Positions 38,525-48,215 of a stretch of 64,000 nt of DNA are shown here, piece by piece. A model generated the notes under the pieces. That model worked only from the letters and a program-made list of their open reading frames with translations, was not told the DNA's origin and ran no database searches. The stretch is from Campylobacter vicugnae (lineage in GTDB: Bacteria > Campylobacterota > Campylobacteria > Campylobacterales > Campylobacteraceae), in contig NZ_CP018793.1 in the NCBI RefSeq assembly GCF_002139875.1, positions 1,116,001-1,180,000 on the forward strand, given 5' to 3'. Position 1 is the first letter of the stretch. Each line of letters opens with the position of its first letter. The translations under genes were made by a program, and so were the position numbers.

Positions 38525-39751
38525 TTAGAAGTTATATCTAGCTTCAAATCTTAGGTGTTTAGCGTCATCTTGACCATTTTCTTGATTTATGTATGAGTAC
38601 CAAGCTTTGAAGTTAAGTTTTTTGCTGTATTTATAATCTACTCTAGCTACTGCTTCGTATCTATCAACATCTCTTGCAACAACACCGTTAGAGCCTTCAC
38701 CAGCTACATAGTCAGCACCTACTCTTACTTTATCAGCAAATGTATAACCAGCTGTTAAGAACCAGTATTTATTATCACCTGCAAATGCTGTGTAGTTTAG
38801 TAGATCTTCACCAGCATCGATGAAGCTTCCTTGATCTTCAAATGAGATTAGAGAGATTTCATCTGAATCAAATTGTACATAACCTACGCTACCATCAAAG
38901 CCAAATGCTTTAGCGCCTAATTCAGCTGCCCAGAAAATAGCATCATCTAATGCTACAGAATTAATCAATCCATTATTATCAAATACACCAGCATTATCTG
39001 CCCACATACTTGAACCAGCAACTTGAGCTTGTAGGCTTAGATCTACATCACCTAGGCTAGCACCTACTGTTACATCAGCAGCGTATAGTTGAGCTACGCT
39101 ATCAAGTGCAGCATACCATAGTTGGAAGCTAACTGGATCATATGAGCCAATAGCAGCTACACCATATAGGTTTCTATCATATACATACTCAGGACGATTA
39201 ACGTTCTTAGATCCAAGTAATAAATCACCTGTACCGATATCACCATCATCTTGTAGGTTATCAAATGCTATAGCAGCTAGAGTTAGACCGCTGATATCGC
39301 TGTTAAGTAGTTTAATACCTGTACCTACCATATCATCAGTGAAGAATGTACCTAGAACTTGGCGACCAGCTGTAATTGTAGTATTACCAGCTGTATATCC
39401 TAGATATAATTGGCGAACATTGAATGTTTGACCGAAGCTATCGTTACCTGCATCATCTACGCCCACTTTTGTTTCAGCATCAAATCTTTCACCTGAATTA
39501 TCAATGCTATCATATCTAAAGCCTAAAACGCCAAAGAAGTTGTCATCTAGAGCAGATTTGAAATTAACATCAGATGTAAATCTATGTTTGTTTGCTGTAT
39601 TATGACCGTTATCTTTGCTATCAAATCTATATCTTGCATAACCTGTTACATCTACATTTTTAATAGCTTCTTCAAGTGATGCAGCACTTGCTACGCTTGT
39701 TAAAGCACCTGCAGCTACGATTGCAGCTAAGCTTAGTTTAACTAATTTCAT
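38525..39751 (-). CDS. porA: Major outer membrane porin (MOMP/PorA family), copy 2
   Basis: 408 aa. Signal peptide MKLVKLSLAAIVAAGALTSVASA, mature start ASLEEAIKNVDVTGYARYRF, end LRFEARYNF. It keeps the MOMP segments DDMVGTGIKLLNSDI and YLGYTAGNTTITAGRQVLGTF. The SD AAGGAG lies 6 nt before the ATG. It has its own upstream region (~220 bp) and terminator, whereas copy 1 follows a cytochrome gene. This copy is therefore probably the main porin; the split of roles between the two is inferred. Confidence 0.93.
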   Translation of the reverse strand: MKLVKLSLAAIVAAGALTSVASAASLEEAIKNVDVTGYARYRFDSKDNGHNTANKHRFTSDVNFKSALDDNFFGVLGFRYDSIDNSGERFDAETKVGVDDAGNDSFGQTFNVRQLYLGYTAGNTTITAGRQVLGTFFTDDMVGTGIKLLNSDISGLTLAAIAFDNLQDDGDIGTGDLLLGSKNVNRPEYVYDRNLYGVAAIGSYDPVSFQLWYAALDSVAQLYAADVTVGASLGDVDLSLQAQVAGSSMWADNAGVFDNNGLINSVALDDAIFWAAELGAKAFGFDGSVGYVQFDSDEISLISFEDQGSFIDAGEDLLNYTAFAGDNKYWFLTAGYTFADKVRVGADYVAGEGSNGVVARDVDRYEAVARVDYKYSKKLNFKAWYSYINQENGQDDAKHLRFEARYNF

Positions 39752-39829
39752 TTTGTCTCCTTATTAAAATATAGGTTTGAGAATTGTAATGGGTTTTTAC
39801 TTAATATTTACTGAAATTTAGCCAAATTA

Positions 39830-39850
39830 TTACCGATTATTTACCGATTA
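39830..39850. promoter_or_regulatory. Direct repeat TTACCGATTA upstream of porA copy 2
   Basis: TTACCGATTA occurs at 39830-39839 and 39841-39850, 11 bp apart, ~80-100 bp upstream of the porin ATG. This is one helical turn, as expected for a protein bound on one face of DNA. No known regulator motif is recognised. Confidence 0.4.
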
Positions 39851-39975
39851 ATTGATTTTGGGTTGATTTTATACTGAAGATTGCTACAAATTGCTAAAAT
39901 AATTCTAGTAATGATAAAGGCAGTAATGAATAAAATATGATATAAATAAAAATGGATAAAATATAGTTGAATCAG

Positions 39976-40066
39976 TGGCGGACAGAGAGGGATTTGAACC
40001 CTCGAAGCCCGATTAAGACTTGCACCCTTAGCAGGGGTGTGGTTTCAGCCGCTCACCCATCTGTCC
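39976..40066 (-). tRNA. tRNA-Ser (anticodon GCT)
   Basis: 91 nt including encoded CCA. Minus strand begins GGACAGATGGGTGAGCGGC, the anticodon loop is CTGCTAA, and a long variable arm and GGTTCAAATCC T arm follow. Acceptor arms GGACAGA/TCTGTCC pair. The promoter (TATAAT at 40081-40086) is 15 bp upstream. Confidence 0.95.
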
Positions 40067-40080
40067 TAAAAAGAACTGGA

Positions 40081-40086
40081 ATTATA
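40081..40086 (-). promoter_or_regulatory. Promoter of tRNA-Ser
   Basis: Minus strand AACTTGTATAATTCCAGTTC: TATAAT followed by TCCAG, as at the rRNA promoters. The pyrF stop is just upstream. Confidence 0.65.
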
Positions 40087-40109
40087 CAAGTTTTTTACTT
40101 AAATGCTAC

Positions 40110-40790
40110 TTAAATTTGAGCCAAAATCTTTTTAGCGATCTCTTTTGGGTTATCTGCTTTATATATAGGTCTTCCAACTACTATAAAATCAGATTGATTT
40201 TGAGCTGCTGTGGATAGATCGGCTACTCTTTTTTGATCTGCATTATCCTCGCCAAATGGCCTAATGCCTGGCGTTAAGGTTAAAAACTCTCTACTAGTAG
40301 CCTCTTTAATAGCTAGACTTTCATATACTGAACAGACCATACCATCTAAGCCACTTGCGTATGCCATTTGAGACATATTTACTACGCTTTTTTTAATACT
40401 AGAGTTATACACAGCCTCAAATCCACTCTCATCAAAGCTAGTAAGAGCTGACACTGCTAAGACTAGTGGCCTACTAGGCAAGGCGTTTAATCTATCCATA
40501 ACTGTTTGCATAGCTACTGCTCCAGCACTAGCGTGAATATTTATCATATCAGCGCCAACTCTAGATACTACCTCGCAAGCATCTGCCATAGTGTTTGGTA
40601 TATCATAAATTTTAAGATCTAAAAAGATCTTAAAATCACTAATGCTTTTTAACTCTTCTATAAATTTTGCTCCATCTCGCAAATAGGCTCTAAGTCCAAC
40701 CTTTAGCCATAAATCAAGCCCTTTAAGCTCTCTAGCTAGTGCTAAACACTCATCTTTTTGCGCCATATCTAATGCGATACAAAGCTTCAC
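40110..40790 (-). CDS. pyrF: Orotidine-5'-phosphate decarboxylase
   Basis: 226 aa TIM barrel. LKVGLRAYL and the catalytic [11 protein letters not shown] (D-x-K-x-x-D) near residue 60 are present, with LTPGIRP near 173 and VVGRPIYKA near 200. It makes UMP. The start overlaps the nusB stop by 4 bases. Confidence 0.95.
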   Translation of the reverse strand: MKLCIALDMAQKDECLALARELKGLDLWLKVGLRAYLRDGAKFIEELKSISDFKIFLDLKIYDIPNTMADACEVVSRVGADMINIHASAGAVAMQTVMDRLNALPSRPLVLAVSALTSFDESGFEAVYNSSIKKSVVNMSQMAYASGLDGMVCSVYESLAIKEATSREFLTLTPGIRPFGEDNADQKRVADLSTAAQNQSDFIVVGRPIYKADNPKEIAKKILAQI

Positions 40791-41185
40791 TTTTTATCCT
40801 TTGCGATAGCGTCTAAAACGCCATTTATAAGCTTGATAGAAGACTCACTGGCTAATTCATTAGCTAGTATCACAGCCTCATTAATCGCAATAGCTGAGTC
40901 TATATCGCTATATCTCATCTCATAAGCTCCAAGTCGTAGAATTTGTCTTTCTACGCTACCTATCTCGCCTATTTTCCACTTGCCAAGATAGTTATCTAGC
41001 TGTTCATCAATGCTAGATAAATTCTCTAAAATACCATTATATAAGCTGATTGTAAAGCTCTTTTGGTCGTTTCTTATCTTTTTTTCTTCTAAGAAATCAT
41101 CGCTAAAATGCTCCATCTCGCTACCCATCTCCTTAGCATATAGCAAACTAACGACGCACTGTCTTACTTGATGTCTAGTAGCCAT
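40787..41185 (-). CDS. nusB: Transcription antitermination protein NusB
   Basis: 132 aa, all-helical, starting [19 protein letters not shown] (family: R-x-x-A-x-Q-x-L-Y). [17 protein letters not shown] and [15 protein letters not shown] are the conserved parts. It binds boxA RNA with NusE to prevent early termination, chiefly in rRNA operons. One base separates it from ribH. Confidence 0.95.
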   Translation of the reverse strand: MATRHQVRQCVVSLLYAKEMGSEMEHFSDDFLEEKKIRNDQKSFTISLYNGILENLSSIDEQLDNYLGKWKIGEIGSVERQILRLGAYEMRYSDIDSAIAINEAVILANELASESSIKLINGVLDAIAKDKK

Positions 41186-41186
41186 T

Positions 41187-41657
41187 TTATCCCTTTAAAT
41201 TTTCATACAAACTAAGCAACTCAATAACTCCAGCCATTGCTTCAAAGCCTTTATTTCCAGCTTTTGAGCCGGCTCTTTCTATGGCTTGTTCTAGATTATC
41301 AACTGTTAATACGCCAAAGGTTACTGGCTTAGCGTATTTTAGCGTTATATTTGCTACGCCTTTGGTAGTTTCTGCACTTACATAATCAAAATGTGGAGTA
41401 GAACCACGAATTACAGCTCCTACGCATACTACAGCGTCGAATTTACCACTTTCTAGAGCTTTTTGGAGTGCCATTGGTATCTCAAATGCACCAGGGACTA
41501 GGATTAAAGATAGATTTTCTTCTTTACCGCCATGGCGTAAAAACGCATCTTTTGCACCTTCTACAAGCCTATCAGTTATAATATGATTAAATCTAGCGTT
41601 GATTATAGCTATTTTTTCATTGCCTTTTAGGGCTAAATTACCTTCTATTATATTCAT
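41187..41657 (-). CDS. ribH: 6,7-dimethyl-8-ribityllumazine synthase
   Basis: 156 aa. [27 protein letters not shown] and [17 protein letters not shown] carry the active-site residues including the catalytic His. It catalyses the penultimate step of riboflavin synthesis. Confidence 0.96.
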   Translation of the reverse strand: MNIIEGNLALKGNEKIAIINARFNHIITDRLVEGAKDAFLRHGGKEENLSLILVPGAFEIPMALQKALESGKFDAVVCVGAVIRGSTPHFDYVSAETTKGVANITLKYAKPVTFGVLTVDNLEQAIERAGSKAGNKGFEAMAGVIELLSLYENLKG

Positions 41658-41666
41658 TTTAACTCC

Positions 41667-41990
41667 TTATATTAATTTTAACATTATTACACTAAAAACT
41701 ATCAAAAATAGATAAACTGCCTTTTTGATACCTATCTTTTCTTTATTAAATATTACTCCAACTCCAACAGCTCCAACAGCTCCAATCCCAGTCCAAATTG
41801 AGTAGGCTACTGACATTGGCAATATATTCATCGCAAAGCTAAGCAGACTTAAAGATATTCCAAAAGTTACTGCTACAAGCATAAAAAGTGCAATCTTTTT
41901 GATATTTTGACTTTTTGCCATTTGATTTAAAAATACGACGCCTAAAACCTCGCAAACTCCAGCACCAAGGAGTGCGGCTGTATATATCAC
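41667..41990 (-). CDS. Small multidrug resistance (SMR) family transporter, subunit 2
   Basis: 107 aa, four membrane helices. The helix-1 glutamate is in AGVCEVLGVVFLNQMA, and SVAYSIWTGIGAVGAVGVG is the SMR signature. It starts inside the last codons of the other SMR gene (4-base overlap). Paired SMR proteins work as heterodimers; the Gdx-type helix 1 of the partner suggests guanidinium export, which is an inference. Confidence 0.88.
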   Translation of the reverse strand: MIYTAALLGAGVCEVLGVVFLNQMAKSQNIKKIALFMLVAVTFGISLSLLSFAMNILPMSVAYSIWTGIGAVGAVGVGVIFNKEKIGIKKAVYLFLIVFSVIMLKLI

Positions 41991-42313
41991 GCTTCACTCC
42001 TTTTAAGCCCTAAAACGCCGATAATAATAAGCAAAATAAATAAAATCCTAAGGAAACTAATGCTTTGATTATTAAAATAGTTTGTAACTATCTCAGCGCC
42101 TACGATGAAAATTGTCCCAAATCCAATAAACATTGTATAAGCTATACTTGCACTAAGATATTTAAAGCTCATCATAAATGCCCAAAAACTAAAACAAACA
42201 AGCAAAGCAGTAATCACCCATTCAAATGGTGTATTAGCATACTTTAAGCCATAAGCCCAACCAGCCTCAACGCTAGCTCCACTAATGACCCAAAAAAATC
42301 CTTTATTATTCAC
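41987..42313 (-). CDS. Small multidrug resistance (SMR) family transporter, subunit 1 (Gdx-like)
   Basis: 108 aa, four helices. Helix 1 reads [16 protein letters not shown], close to the Gdx/SugE form (E-x-x-W-A-x-G-L-K-Y) rather than Emr[18 protein letters not shown] is the signature in helix 3. It overlaps kdsA by 8 bases and the second SMR gene by 4. In C. jejuni, as I recall, ribH and kdsA are adjacent, so this pair looks inserted into an older operon. Confidence 0.88.
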   Translation of the reverse strand: MNNKGFFWVISGASVEAGWAYGLKYANTPFEWVITALLVCFSFWAFMMSFKYLSASIAYTMFIGFGTIFIVGAEIVTNYFNNQSISFLRILFILLIIIGVLGLKRSEA

Positions 42314-43106
42314 CTAAGGCGTCCTTGATTTTTTTGATCTGTTCTAAATTTGCCTTAAGAGCTTCAAGATTTAGCATATTTGGCCCATCACACATAGCCT
42401 GGCATGGATCAATATGCGTCTCATAAAAGAATCCATCAACTCCCACAGCAGCTGCAGCTCTAGCAAGATATGGCACGAATCTGCTATCTCCACCACTTGT
42501 AGAGCCATTAGCGCTTGGCATTTGAACGCTATGAGTTGCATCAAATACAACTGGAGCAAACTCTCTCATAATAGGTAAACTTCTCATATCTACAACTAAA
42601 TTTCCATAGCCAAATGTAGAGCCTCTTTCGCATAAAAATACTCCATTTGCCTTAGCTGCTTCATAACCAAATTCACTTACTCCACGAGTTTCTAAGACTT
42701 TTTTAACGCTGTGTTTCATAGCATCAGGGCTTAGGAATTGGCCTTTTTTGATATTTACTATCGCTTTAGTTTTGGCTGCTGCTACTAATAAATCTGTTTG
42801 GCGGCATAAAAATGCTGGTATTTGTAAGGCATCAGCCACTTGAGCTACGGGGCTGGCTTGATAGCTTTCGTGGATATCTGTTAAGATTTTAAAGCCAAAC
42901 TCACGCTTAACCTCATCTAAAATTTTTAAACCCTCATCAAGTCCTGGCCCCCTAAAGCTACTAATGCTTGTGCGATTAGCCTTATCAAAACTGGATTTAA
43001 AATAAAAATCTATCCAATCTAAATCTGCAAACTCTTTAAGCTTACTAGCAACTTTAAATACTAAATCTCTACTTTCTATTACGCAAGGTCCTGCTATTAA
43101 TATCAT
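42306..43106 (-). CDS. kdsA: 3-deoxy-8-phosphooctulonate synthase (KDO-8-P synthase)
   Basis: 266 aa. [30 protein letters not shown] and [12 protein letters not shown] are all conserved. It condenses PEP and arabinose-5-phosphate for lipid A core synthesis. The Cys in AGPCVIES marks the metal-dependent class. Confidence 0.96.
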   Translation of the reverse strand: MILIAGPCVIESRDLVFKVASKLKEFADLDWIDFYFKSSFDKANRTSISSFRGPGLDEGLKILDEVKREFGFKILTDIHESYQASPVAQVADALQIPAFLCRQTDLLVAAAKTKAIVNIKKGQFLSPDAMKHSVKKVLETRGVSEFGYEAAKANGVFLCERGSTFGYGNLVVDMRSLPIMREFAPVVFDATHSVQMPSANGSTSGGDSRFVPYLARAAAAVGVDGFFYETHIDPCQAMCDGPNMLNLEALKANLEQIKKIKDALGE

Positions 43107-43158
43107 TTTTACACCTTAAATTTAATTTTAGCTATGATTATACCCAAATATTGCTAAA

Positions 43159-44052
43159 TTACCGCTCACGAGCAACTAAAATTCCAGCACCAATAATCAT
43201 TACAATACCTAAAAACGCCCACGCACTAGGCAAAGAATCGCCCAAAATTAGCCCAAAAATCATACTAAAAACTACATCGCTATAGCCTACAGCTGCTACA
43301 ACTCCAGCTTTTTTACTTGCTGCATAAGCTTTGGTTAGATAAATTTGAAATCCAGTGGCTAATAATCCCATTAATATCACCATTGCCCAACTAGCTAAAC
43401 TAGGCATAATAAATGGACTGATTAAAAAATCTAAATCTGGCCTATAATAAAAACTCCCTATAATCATAGATAATAAAGGAATAGCACTCCCACATAACAT
43501 AAATGATAAGACAATAGCACGAGTATCATAGTGCTTTCTAAGTCCTCTAATACTAGTATAGGCAAGAGCTGCACCAATCCCGCTAAGTAGGCCTATATAT
43601 TCATCTTTGCTTACGCCAAGAGTTGGTTCAATGATAAATAAAATTCCAATAAATCCGATAAAAATCGCAAACCAGCCTAAATAGCTAAGCCTCTCTTTAA
43701 AAATAAAAGCAGCTAACAGTGCTGTAAAAATCGGACTGGTTTTAGAAAATGTAAAGGCTGTTGCAAGGTCTATATGAGCAATATTGTAAAAAAATGCATA
43801 CAGACCAATTGTCCCGATAATTCCACGAAATGCAAGGAGCCAAAACTTTCCACCAGCTTGATGGAGTGGCTTTTTGTAAATCATCCAAATTATTAGCCCA
43901 AGGCCTATGATATTGCGAAAAAATACAATCTCAATAGAGCTTAGCTCACTGCTTAAAATCTTAGATAACGCTCCAGTCCCAGCAAAAAGCAAAGAGGCGA
44001 TCAGCATATAATAAATACCCAAATGGCGAATTAAAAATCTGTTATATCTCAT
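43159..44052 (-). CDS. EamA/DMT family transporter
   Basis: 297 aa, ten hydrophobic helices in two EamA halves (~15-140 and ~155-295), with FFRNIIGLGLIIW in the first half. It is a drug/metabolite-type exporter of unknown substrate. It is the first gene of the minus-strand run toward pyrF, separated from kdsA by 52 bp. Confidence 0.85.
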   Translation of the reverse strand: MRYNRFLIRHLGIYYMLIASLLFAGTGALSKILSSELSSIEIVFFRNIIGLGLIIWMIYKKPLHQAGGKFWLLAFRGIIGTIGLYAFFYNIAHIDLATAFTFSKTSPIFTALLAAFIFKERLSYLGWFAIFIGFIGILFIIEPTLGVSKDEYIGLLSGIGAALAYTSIRGLRKHYDTRAIVLSFMLCGSAIPLLSMIIGSFYYRPDLDFLISPFIMPSLASWAMVILMGLLATGFQIYLTKAYAASKKAGVVAAVGYSDVVFSMIFGLILGDSLPSAWAFLGIVMIIGAGILVARER

Positions 44053-44227
44053 TTTATTACTTAAATTTGATTTAATATTTTTGATGTAATATTAGTTAAA
44101 TTTATTGAATTTAAAATAAATATAGAAAAAAGCTATGGCTATTTTGGCTTTGAGATTTAAATTTATAAACTTGCAAACCTAGAATTTGATATAAAATCTA
44201 CATATAAATACAAAAATATTTAAAATA

Positions 44228-44291
44228 ATAAAAATATTAAATGCCACGGAGATTATCCGTGGCGATAAAGGAGTAAAACAAATCAGTCAAT
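44228..44291 (-). ncRNA. Candidate small RNA with anti-Shine-Dalgarno sequence (solo)
   Basis: Minus strand: perfect -10 TATAAT at 44298-44303 behind T-rich periodic sequence, a predicted start near 44291, an open stretch with TTTTACTCCTTTATCG, then the hairpin GCCACGGA/TCCGTGGC (44243-44263) and a T-rich tail (ATTTAATATTTTTATT). The length is about 64 nt. On the plus strand the hairpin is followed by AAAGGAG but no ATG. TTTACTCCTTT is complementary to 12714-12724, the SD of the 31-aa peptide gene. It fills most of the gap between the EamA gene and the pyruvate oxidoreductase. Confidence 0.4.
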
Positions 44292-44322
44292 AGTAGAATT
44301 ATATAACTGATTTGGTAAATAA

Positions 44323-44351
44323 TTAGCCAAAAGTCAAAAACTATTGGCTAA
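44323..44351 (-). terminator. Terminator of the pyruvate oxidoreductase gene
   Basis: TTAGCCAA (44323-44330) pairs with TTGGCTAA (44344-44351), 9 bases after the stop, followed by TTATTTACC on the minus strand. Confidence 0.65.
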
Positions 44352-44359
44352 ATCTAAAT

Positions 44360-47300
44360 TTAAATAAGTTCATCGCTATAATCAGCTGCTGCAAGGCGTT
44401 TTAGCTGTCTGTAGCGTCGTTTAGCATCGCTTAAGTTTTGTGCAAATAACTCATCTGCGTGTTGAGGATTTATCTTTTTGAGCGAGTTATAGCGAACTTC
44501 ATTTAATAAAAACTCCTCATATCTATCCCATTGCGGCTCTTTTGATGTGATTTTAAGAGGATTTTTGCCTTGTGCTACTAGACTTGGGTCATAGACATAT
44601 GTCGGCCAGTATCCACACGCTGTAGCTAGCTCGGCTTGTTCGCCAGACATTGTCAGACCGCCTTTAATACCATGTGCGATACATGGAGAGTATGCTATGA
44701 TAAGGCTTGGGCCATCATATGCTTCAGCTGCTGTGATAGCTTTAATCACATTGGCTTGACTAGCATTTAGATTAATTTGAGCTACAAAGATATTTCCATA
44801 AGTCATTGAAATTTGACCTAAATCCTTTTTTTGTACGCTTTTACCACTAGCACTAAATTGAGCTACTGAACCGCTGCGGCTTGATTTTGAACTTTGACCG
44901 CCTGTATTTGAATAGACTTCAGTATCAAGCACAAGAACATTGACATTTTCACCACTTGCTAATACATGATCTAATCCACCATAACCAATATCATAAGCCC
45001 AACCATCGCCTCCGATAATCCATTGAGATTTTTTAGCGATGTATTGTTTTAAGCTTAGAAGCTCTTTGGCTCCTGGGATATCTTGATTTGCCTCAAGGAG
45101 TGGAACTAGAGTATCTCTAATACTTTGAGTTACTAATCTATCTTCTTTATTTGCTAACCAGTCATTATATAGAGCTGCAATGGCATTTGGTGCTTTATCT
45201 TTGGTATTTAGCATAATATTTTCTACTCTGTGGCGAATAGTTGCAGTAGCTATCTTCATACCCATACCAAACTCGGCATTATCTTCAAATAGTGAGTTTG
45301 CCCATGCTACGCCGTTGCCAGTTTTGTTGGATTTTCTATATGGAGATGATGGAGCTGAACCACCATAAATTGAGCTACATCCTGTGGCATTTGCTATCAT
45401 TAACTGCTCACCAAATAGTCTTGTAACTAAGGTAATATATGGAGTTTCGCCACATCCTGGACAAGCGCCGTGGAATTCAAATAATGGCTGAGCAAAACCT
45501 GAGCCTTTTACGCTTTGTTTATTTACAAGATCATCTTTATAGACTACCTTTTTAAATAGATAATCAGCGTTTTCTTGTTCGCCTTTTTCTATCTCGCCAT
45601 TTAATGGAACCATTACTAGAGATTTTTCTTTGCTTGGACACTCATGGGCGCATAGCTCACAGCCTGTACAATCTAATGGGCTTACTTGAATTTTATATTT
45701 TAATCCAGCTAGCTCCTTACCTTTAGCATCAATTGCTCTATCTTTGACACCTTGTGGAGCGTTAGACATTTCATTTTCATCTATTAAAAATGGTCTAATA
45801 ACTGCGTGCGGACAAACAAATGCACATTGATTACATTGGATACAGTTTTCTCCTATCCATTTTGGCACCATTACGCCTACACCACGCTTTTCAAATTCAG
45901 TTGTACCAGATTCAAATGAGCCATCTTCATATCCGACAAAAGCAGATACTGGTAAAGAGTCTCCTCTGGCTGCGTTCATTGGTTTTACGATATTTTCTAC
46001 AAAGCTACTACCTTTGTATTTATCCTCTTTTATCTCATCTTTTAAATTTATCCAGCTTGGGTCAATCTCAATTTTAACAAGCTCGCTAGCACCTTCATCA
46101 ATAGCTTTATAGTTCATCTCTACGATTTTGTCGCCTTTTTTATGATATGTTTTATAGGCGTACTCTTTCATATATTTTTGTGCTTCTTCGTAGTTAATAA
46201 TGCCTGAGAGTTTAAAAAATGCTGATTGCATAATAGTATTTGTACGATTACCTAAACCTATCTCATATGCTAATTTTGTCGCATTTAAGATATAAAAATT
46301 GGCATTTTTTTGTGCTAAGATTCGCTTTACCCTATTTGGTATTTTTTCTACTGTTTTTTGTGCATCCCAAATGGAGTTAAGCAAAAATGTACCGCCATCT
46401 CTTAATCCATCTACTACATCATAAATATCTAAATATGCAGCAACTGAACAGGCTACAAAATGTGGATTTGATACTAGATATGTAGAGCGGATTGGCTTTT
46501 TACCAAATCTTAAATGGCTTCTAGTGTATCCGCCTGATTTTTTACTATCATAGGCAAAATATGCTTGAGCGTATAAGTCGGTTTTATCCCCGATAATTTT
46601 AATAGAATTTTTATTAGCTCCTACTGTTCCATCGGCTCCAAGTCCATAAAATAAACACTCAATACAATCGCTATCGCTAAGAGAGATTTTCTCTCCTACT
46701 GGTAATGATGTAAATGATACATCATCTACAATACCCACTGTAAAGCCATTTTTAGGTGTATCTAAATTTAAATTCTCATATATAGCAATCATCTGTGCTG
46801 GATCAACATCTTTAGAACTTAGACCATATCTGCCGCCTACTATTACTGGGGCGTTTTCTTTGCCATAATATACTGCTTTAATATCTAGATATAATGGCTC
46901 TCCTAGACTACCTGGTTCTTTAGTGCGATCTAAAACTGCGATTTTTTCCACAGTTGAAGGGATTACATCAAACATATGCTTAATACTAAATGGTCTATAT
47001 AGATGAACTTTTAAAACACCTACTTTTTCACCTTTGGAGTTTAGATGATCTACTACTTCTTCAAGAGTTTGAGTTACTGAACCCATAGCTACTATCACTC
47101 TAGTCGCATCTGGTGCGCCATAATATACAAATGGAGCATATTTTCTACCTGTAACTTTTGATATTTCATCCATATAATATGCTACGATATCTGGGATTGC
47201 ATCATAGAATTTATTGGTCAATTCTCTTGTTTGAAAGTATATATCATCGTTTTGTGCTGTGCCTCTGATTTTTGGATTTTCAGGATTCATTGAGTTGCGT

Positions 47301-47911
47301 CTAAACTCTTCAACAGCCTCTTTATCAAGCAATCTATCAAATACACTATAATCCATTACCTCAATTTTTTGAATTTCGTGGCTTGTTCTAAATCCATCAA
47401 AAAAGTGCATAAATGGCACTCTACCTTTAATAGCGCTCAAATGAGCTACTCCAGCTAGATCCATAACCTCTTGAACTGAACCAGTAGCAAGCATAGCAAA
47501 ACCAGTTTGCCTACATGCGTATATATCTTGATGATCTCCAAAGATAGAAAGAGCTTGTGCTGCAAGAGAACGAGCTGCTACATGGATAACGCCAGGTAGC
47601 ATTTGACCAGCAATTTTATACATATTTGGGATTTTAAGTAATAAACCTTGAGCTGCTGTAAATGTAGTAGTTAATGCACCAGCTTGAAGACTTCCATGAA
47701 CCGTGCCAGCTGCACCAGCTTCGCTTTGCATTTCAATAACCTTAACAGGCATACCAAATAAATTTTTCTTACCTTCACTCGCCCAAATATCGACAAAATC
47801 TGCCATTGGTGAGCTAGGTGTAATAGGATAAATTCCGGCAACTTCGGTAAAAGCATATGAAGCATAAGCTGCAGCTTCGTTGCCGTCCATAGTTTTCATA
47901 ATTTTACTCAT
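44360..47911 (-). CDS. nifJ: Pyruvate:ferredoxin/flavodoxin oxidoreductase, single chain
   Basis: 1183 aa, full length. Domains in order: pyrimidine-binding alpha domain (YPITPSSPMAD near 30), C-terminal transketolase-like part (~260-410), gamma domain (~415-630), a two-cluster ferredoxin domain (~690-770: CIQCNQCAFVCPHA and CTGCELCAHECPS), and the TPP-binding beta domain (~810-1175: GACPGCGETPY and GDGWAYDIGYGG; DTEVYSNTGGQSSKSS). It oxidises pyruvate to acetyl-CoA in the cytoplasm and reduces ferredoxin or flavodoxin. Acetyl-CoA feeds Pta-AckA at 8.7-11.3 kb. The SD GAAAGGAA precedes the ATG. Confidence 0.97.
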   Translation of the reverse strand: MSKIMKTMDGNEAAAYASYAFTEVAGIYPITPSSPMADFVDIWASEGKKNLFGMPVKVIEMQSEAGAAGTVHGSLQAGALTTTFTAAQGLLLKIPNMYKIAGQMLPGVIHVAARSLAAQALSIFGDHQDIYACRQTGFAMLATGSVQEVMDLAGVAHLSAIKGRVPFMHFFDGFRTSHEIQKIEVMDYSVFDRLLDKEAVEEFRRNSMNPENPKIRGTAQNDDIYFQTRELTNKFYDAIPDIVAYYMDEISKVTGRKYAPFVYYGAPDATRVIVAMGSVTQTLEEVVDHLNSKGEKVGVLKVHLYRPFSIKHMFDVIPSTVEKIAVLDRTKEPGSLGEPLYLDIKAVYYGKENAPVIVGGRYGLSSKDVDPAQMIAIYENLNLDTPKNGFTVGIVDDVSFTSLPVGEKISLSDSDCIECLFYGLGADGTVGANKNSIKIIGDKTDLYAQAYFAYDSKKSGGYTRSHLRFGKKPIRSTYLVSNPHFVACSVAAYLDIYDVVDGLRDGGTFLLNSIWDAQKTVEKIPNRVKRILAQKNANFYILNATKLAYEIGLGNRTNTIMQSAFFKLSGIINYEEAQKYMKEYAYKTYHKKGDKIVEMNYKAIDEGASELVKIEIDPSWINLKDEIKEDKYKGSSFVENIVKPMNAARGDSLPVSAFVGYEDGSFESGTTEFEKRGVGVMVPKWIGENCIQCNQCAFVCPHAVIRPFLIDENEMSNAPQGVKDRAIDAKGKELAGLKYKIQVSPLDCTGCELCAHECPSKEKSLVMVPLNGEIEKGEQENADYLFKKVVYKDDLVNKQSVKGSGFAQPLFEFHGACPGCGETPYITLVTRLFGEQLMIANATGCSSIYGGSAPSSPYRKSNKTGNGVAWANSLFEDNAEFGMGMKIATATIRHRVENIMLNTKDKAPNAIAALYNDWLANKEDRLVTQSIRDTLVPLLEANQDIPGAKELLSLKQYIAKKSQWIIGGDGWAYDIGYGGLDHVLASGENVNVLVLDTEVYSNTGGQSSKSSRSGSVAQFSASGKSVQKKDLGQISMTYGNIFVAQINLNASQANVIKAITAAEAYDGPSLIIAYSPCIAHGIKGGLTMSGEQAELATACGYWPTYVYDPSLVAQGKNPLKITSKEPQWDRYEEFLLNEVRYNSLKKINPQHADELFAQNLSDAKRRYRQLKRLAAADYSDELI

Positions 47912-48124
47912 TTGATTCCTTTCTAAGCTAAATTTTTATATTAAGGAATAAAAATTTAAGACTTATATTAGTTTAATTATTTTTAACTTAAAGTTAGTAA
48001 TTATATTATAAAAACTTAAAAAATAAGTTAACTATAAATTTATTTTTATATAAATTATCAGTTATATAAATAATAAAGCGATTAAAGTAAGATTTTATAG
48101 GAATTTTATAATAAAATAACCAAA
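47912..48124 (-). other. Upstream region of the pyruvate oxidoreductase gene
   Basis: About 210 bp of very AT-rich sequence that should hold the promoter. Several TATAAT-like strings are present and none stands out. I see no gene. Confidence 0.4.
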
Positions 48125-48156
48125 AGAAATTAGCTAAATTTCTTTAACTAATTTCT
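48125..48156 (-). terminator. Terminator of the cadF-mscS-phosphatase run
   Basis: AGAAATTAG (48125-48133) pairs with CTAATTTCT (48148-48156). On the minus strand TTTGGTTATTTTATT follows. Confidence 0.65.
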
Positions 48157-48215
48157 AAGTTTTAAATAGAATTTCAATGAATTATTGATAAATTGGATAT
48201 ATTTTTGGATTAAAT

